From Laspinema olomoucense D3b (GTDB lineage: Bacteria > Cyanobacteriota > Cyanobacteriia > Cyanobacteriales > Laspinemataceae): a stretch of 64,000 bases of DNA. Under the pieces are notes generated by a model. That model had not been told where the DNA came from. It worked only from the letters and a program-made list of their open reading frames with translations, and searched no databases. Position numbers and translations under genes: made by a program. Each line of letters starts with the position of its first letter. Position 1 is the stretch's first letter. The stretch spans positions 1-64,000 of the forward strand of contig NZ_JAMXFA010000036.1 of the NCBI RefSeq assembly GCF_025370785.1, given 5' to 3'. Positions 61,600-64,000 of the stretch are shown here, one piece after another.

Positions 61600-63198
61600 T
61601 CAACTCATCAAGAATCGTCCCGTCGTAAATGCTTGCGTTACCACTATATTAGTCACTCCCTCCACAATTCCGACTAAATCCCCCGGATTGCGGAAAATGT
61701 TTAAATTGCCGTCGGATGCCTGGAAAGTATATTCCGCTGGATTCCCCCCTAACTGAATCTGATCCTTTCCCGGTTCAAAGTTGCGAATCACCGCATAATC
61801 TTCATTTCCATTTCCGATATAGAACGGTTGAATCGTTGAATTAGCAAAGCTAATCCCTGTCCCTAGGACAAATGTATCAGCCCCAAAACTGCCGACTAAT
61901 ACATCAATTTGACCCGTTCCCTGACTCGCGATCACCACATCTTGGTTGGGCGAATCTGCCACCACCGTTAATCCAACTCCCACCAGACTCGTATTCTGAC
62001 CAAATCCGGTAATGACATCACTGCCACTCGACCCCGTAAACACCCCAACTCGGCCTTCATTCTGACCAAATTGTTGATAATGGGCTAATCCCGAGGCGAA
62101 AACCCCTGCTTCCACTGCCGCTGCTACATCCCGGTTAACTGCTAAATAAACGCTATCGTTGAAACCCGGAATTTGGGTGATTAATGAACCATCTCCTGCT
62201 GACACGGTAAAAGTGCCATCATCAAAAATATTTCTTATTTGCAGGTTGGTGACTCCTTCTACAATCCCGACTAAATCACCCCCTGCAGTGGAGATTAGGA
62301 AATTTCCATTAGCGCTATCAAACCGATACTCCCTCGGTTCCCCCGCCACCACTATTAAATCTTTCTCTAGCTGAAAGCTTTTAATCAGGGCGTAGTCCCG
62401 ATTTCCCTGTCCTACATACAATTTTTGCTGGGTGGGTTGTAAGGGAGTAATCCCGATTCCCAGATTAAAAACATCGCCTCCCGATCCTCCAATTAAGGTA
62501 TCAATTTCTCCCACTCCTAAACTGGTGGGAATTCCATCAACTCCACCAATACCCAATGGGCTAATATTAGAAAGTCCCACGCCGATAATGCCCGTAGCTT
62601 GTCCAAAAGCATTAATCGTATCACTCCCACGGGTGCCCAAGAAAACCCCGGCCCGAGCCGCTTCAAATTGTCCAAAACTTTGATAATGGGCTAATCCTGA
62701 ACTGAGTACCCCCGACTCTACTGCAATTCTGACATCGGAATGAAGGGCTAAATAAGCGGATTCGTTAAACCCGGCAGGGGTCAAGGAAATATTGGGTCCG
62801 CCAGGACGTCCTTCGCCATTTCCCAGGGCCAGAAAGTGTTGCAATCCCGAGGCGAAAAGTCCGCTATTAACTGCCCCGGCTACATCAGGATTCAGGGATA
62901 AATAGGTGCTTTCGTTCCAAAGTGGGGAAATATTTACCCGTCCTTCTGCTTCCCCTAATTGGATAAAGTGTTGCAATCCGGATCTGAGCGCTCCATTATT
63001 GACTGCGGTCCCTACATCCGGATTGTTCCGTAAGTAAGTTGCTTCGTCATAAAATGGAGAAATTTTAACTCTTCCTTCCCCTAACCCAAATAGTTGAAAG
63101 TGGCTTAGACCGGATGCAAATATTCCGGCATTAACCGCTTGTTGAACATCCAAATTATTCGCTAAGTAAAAAGTTTCGTTGTAAAGTGCAAAACTCAT
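61600..63198 (-). CDS. Repeat-rich, probably secreted Ca-binding-type protein
   Basis: 532 residues from ATG 63198 with GGGGAAATTACC before it. Four N-terminal tandem repeats of about 44-48 residues and a fifth near residue 350 follow the pattern (F/Y)xExx YLxxNxDVxxAVxxGxxxSGLxHFxxxGxxEGR. Between and after them, two beta-rich blocks (GSDTINAFGQATGIIGVG, LIGGSGGDVFNLGIG; GSDVITGFGQNTSLVGVG, LVGSFGADTFVLGTG) resemble RTX/haemolysin-type calcium-binding folds. Each block ends DLVGIVEGVTN. There is no signal peptide, as in type I secretion substrates. It is likely a surface or matrix protein; ligand unknown. Confidence 0.8.
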   Translation of the reverse strand: MSFALYNETFYLANNLDVQQAVNAGIFASGLSHFQLFGLGEGRVKISPFYDEATYLRNNPDVGTAVNNGALRSGLQHFIQLGEAEGRVNISPLWNESTYLSLNPDVAGAVNSGLFASGLQHFLALGNGEGRPGGPNISLTPAGFNESAYLALHSDVRIAVESGVLSSGLAHYQSFGQFEAARAGVFLGTRGSDTINAFGQATGIIGVGLSNISPLGIGGVDGIPTSLGVGEIDTLIGGSGGDVFNLGIGITPLQPTQQKLYVGQGNRDYALIKSFQLEKDLIVVAGEPREYRFDSANGNFLISTAGGDLVGIVEGVTNLQIRNIFDDGTFTVSAGDGSLITQIPGFNDSVYLAVNRDVAAAVEAGVFASGLAHYQQFGQNEGRVGVFTGSSGSDVITGFGQNTSLVGVGLTVVADSPNQDVVIASQGTGQIDVLVGSFGADTFVLGTGISFANSTIQPFYIGNGNEDYAVIRNFEPGKDQIQLGGNPAEYTFQASDGNLNIFRNPGDLVGIVEGVTNIVVTQAFTTGRFLMS

Positions 63199-63924
63199 GG
63201 TAATTTCCCCACACCAGTTTTTTTTACCCGTCACCAACTGACGGATATGGTCCGTATTCTACCTTAATAATTTGGTTTCGTATCTAGGGACTGTTTATTC
63301 TTTTAAAAATATTAATAAAGGTAGGGATTACGGGGGTCCCTCGATAACCCCTTGATTGATTTGAGCCGGGTGAGGTGATGATTGTCGCCCTTGGCAGCGT
63401 TGGCTTTTTACCTCACTTATACGGAATCCGTTTGCTAAAGACCTACTTTACTCTTGAGCCTGCGGAGGCAGGCTTCGTCCGTATAGCCCCACCCTTTAGG
63501 GTGTGGGATTTTATAGACTTTAACAACCGGATTTGGTATTATACCCGCTGCTGATGACTGCGGACTCTTTTCTCTGGCAGCCAATCCACCCTACATTTAT
63601 CCACCGCCTGTTACATCACTGTAATAATTAATCACCAAGCTGTTAAATAAAAGACGGTAACCTCTAAATTTCGGAAGGTTATGAACTTCTGTAACCTACA
63701 TGGTAAAGTAAATACCTGCTAAGAAAGTTAACAAAACTACACAATTGGCAATCGGTTCTTATCGAATTGTGTCGGATCAGGGCCAAAAGCCCCCAGAGAG
63801 ACGCATTTTTTGGTAAAAACTCTTACAGTTGCCACTTTTGCGTTGGACCGGCTAGAACCTGACTCCGACGCTCCAAACCTAACTGCTAAATTGCTCGACG
63901 CGCATCTAAAAGGAGCCAAACTTC
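63199..63924. other. Long leader region upstream of chlH
   Basis: About 725 bases. It holds the dispersed double-hairpin repeat AGCCTGCGGAGGCAGGCT (63457-63474) and CACCCTTTAGGGTGTG (63490-63505). From 63650 to 63720 there are repeated GGTAACC/GGTTA motifs. A minus-strand open frame at 63737-63919 is rejected. The chlH promoter must lie here; no consensus promoter was firmly identified. Confidence 0.5.
63457..63505. repeat. Dispersed double-hairpin repeat, second full copy
   Basis: AGCCTGCGGAGGCAGGCT and, after CGTCCGTATAGCC-type spacer, CACCCTTTAGGGTGTG. The order and spacing match 44900-44948 with a few base changes. Confidence 0.75.
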
Positions 63925-64000
63925 ATGTTCACTCACGTCAAGCCCACCATTCGACACATTGCCCCGGATGATATCAGAGGGCGTTCTTTACTGAAGGTGG
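63925..64000 (+). CDS. chlH: Magnesium chelatase subunit H, N-terminal fragment at the window edge
   Basis: The last 76 bases encode MFTHVKPTIRHIAPDDIRGR SLLKV, the characteristic start of cyanobacterial ChlH, the large porphyrin-binding subunit that inserts Mg into protoporphyrin IX for chlorophyll. AGGAG lies 10 bases before the ATG. Only the first 25 residues are in the window. Identification rests on this N-terminus, which is well conserved. Confidence 0.75.
   Translation, partial: MFTHVKPTIRHIAPDDIRGRSLLKV

Noticed and set aside
63737-63919. Open frame on the minus strand in the chlH leader
   Set aside because: It would run against chlH in its leader and has no domain; likely chance.

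Overview
The window looks like a chromosomal segment of a filamentous, non-marine-picoplankton type cyanobacterium, probably an Oscillatoriales-like organism. The evidence is the very high density of GCGATCGC (HIP1) octamers, a form IB RuBisCO operon with rbcX between rbcL and rbcS, a Tab2 RNA-binding protein, a CbiG-CobJ fusion, heme oxygenase, the start of chlH, and many toxin-antitoxin, Uma2 and Rpn/DUF4351-type accessory genes. The species cannot be fixed from sequence reading alone.

Layout. 1-5 kb is an accessory island: a small protein and a NACHT NTPase that share an N-terminal Gly/Asn/Gln motif (the NACHT gene is broken by one in-frame stop), then intact and decayed toxin-antitoxin modules. 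5-7 kb holds a membrane-anchored zinc-ribbon Ser/Thr kinase. 7.4-10 kb is the rbcL-rbcX-rbcS operon with a perfect GTAN8TAC (NtcA-type) site upstream, an intercistronic hairpin and a strong terminator, convergent with a fatty-acid desaturase. 11-15 kb has an UPF0175/DUF3368 toxin-antitoxin pair, an exported protein and a Tat-exported multidomain protein. 15-20.5 kb has a tandem palindromic repeat, an AvtA-type aminotransferase, glucan phosphorylase and Tab2. 21-26 kb is a second accessory island: Uma2, a vMAP-type HTH protein facing a three-gene operon that encodes a Mrr-like PD-(D/E)XK nuclease split over two reading frames, and an Rpn-like gene with two extra tandem copies of its C-terminal end. 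26-42 kb is mostly housekeeping: cbiG-cobJ, gyrB interrupted by a 551-residue intein, miaA, SGNH hydrolase, methyltransferase, glcD, an exonuclease-like protein, an HD protein, mtnP, a holin-like membrane protein, a lumenal pentapeptide protein, alanine-glyoxylate aminotransferase, DUF5340 and trpC. 42.8-45 kb is a third accessory patch (truncated MazF, HsdR_N-like nuclease, putative polymorphic toxin with immunity protein, broken antitoxin). 45-57 kb has heme oxygenase, a TPR glycosyltransferase, rpiA, an aldo/keto reductase, SGNH and lipoprotein genes, a ferrochelatase-like protein with a natural His tail, a tiny membrane peptide, ftsH and an M23 peptidase. 57.5-59.6 kb carries a MITE-like element and decayed Rpn-family genes. 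59.6-64 kb ends with an LpxB-like protein, an ankyrin protein, a repeat-rich extracellular-type protein and the first codons of chlH.

Functional links. RuBisCO, glycolate dehydrogenase (glcD) and alanine-glyoxylate aminotransferase belong to carbon fixation and photorespiration; glucan phosphorylase to glycogen use; rpiA to the pentose phosphate/Calvin pathways; heme oxygenase, cbiG-cobJ, the ferrochelatase-like protein and chlH to tetrapyrrole metabolism; Tab2, ftsH and the lumenal pentapeptide protein to thylakoid biogenesis and repair. The genes of each pathway are scattered rather than in one operon.

The strongest candidates for undescribed biology are the split-nuclease operon opposite the vMAP-type HTH gene (22.1-24.1 kb), the NACHT protein and its small partner with a shared amyloid-like motif (0.3-2.6 kb), the gyrB intein with an embedded XRE helix-turn-helix (28.6-30.3 kb), the repeated amplification of C-terminal Rpn/DUF4351 segments at two loci, and a free-standing toxin-like/immunity-like pair at 43.8-44.6 kb. 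No tRNA, rRNA or CRISPR array was seen.
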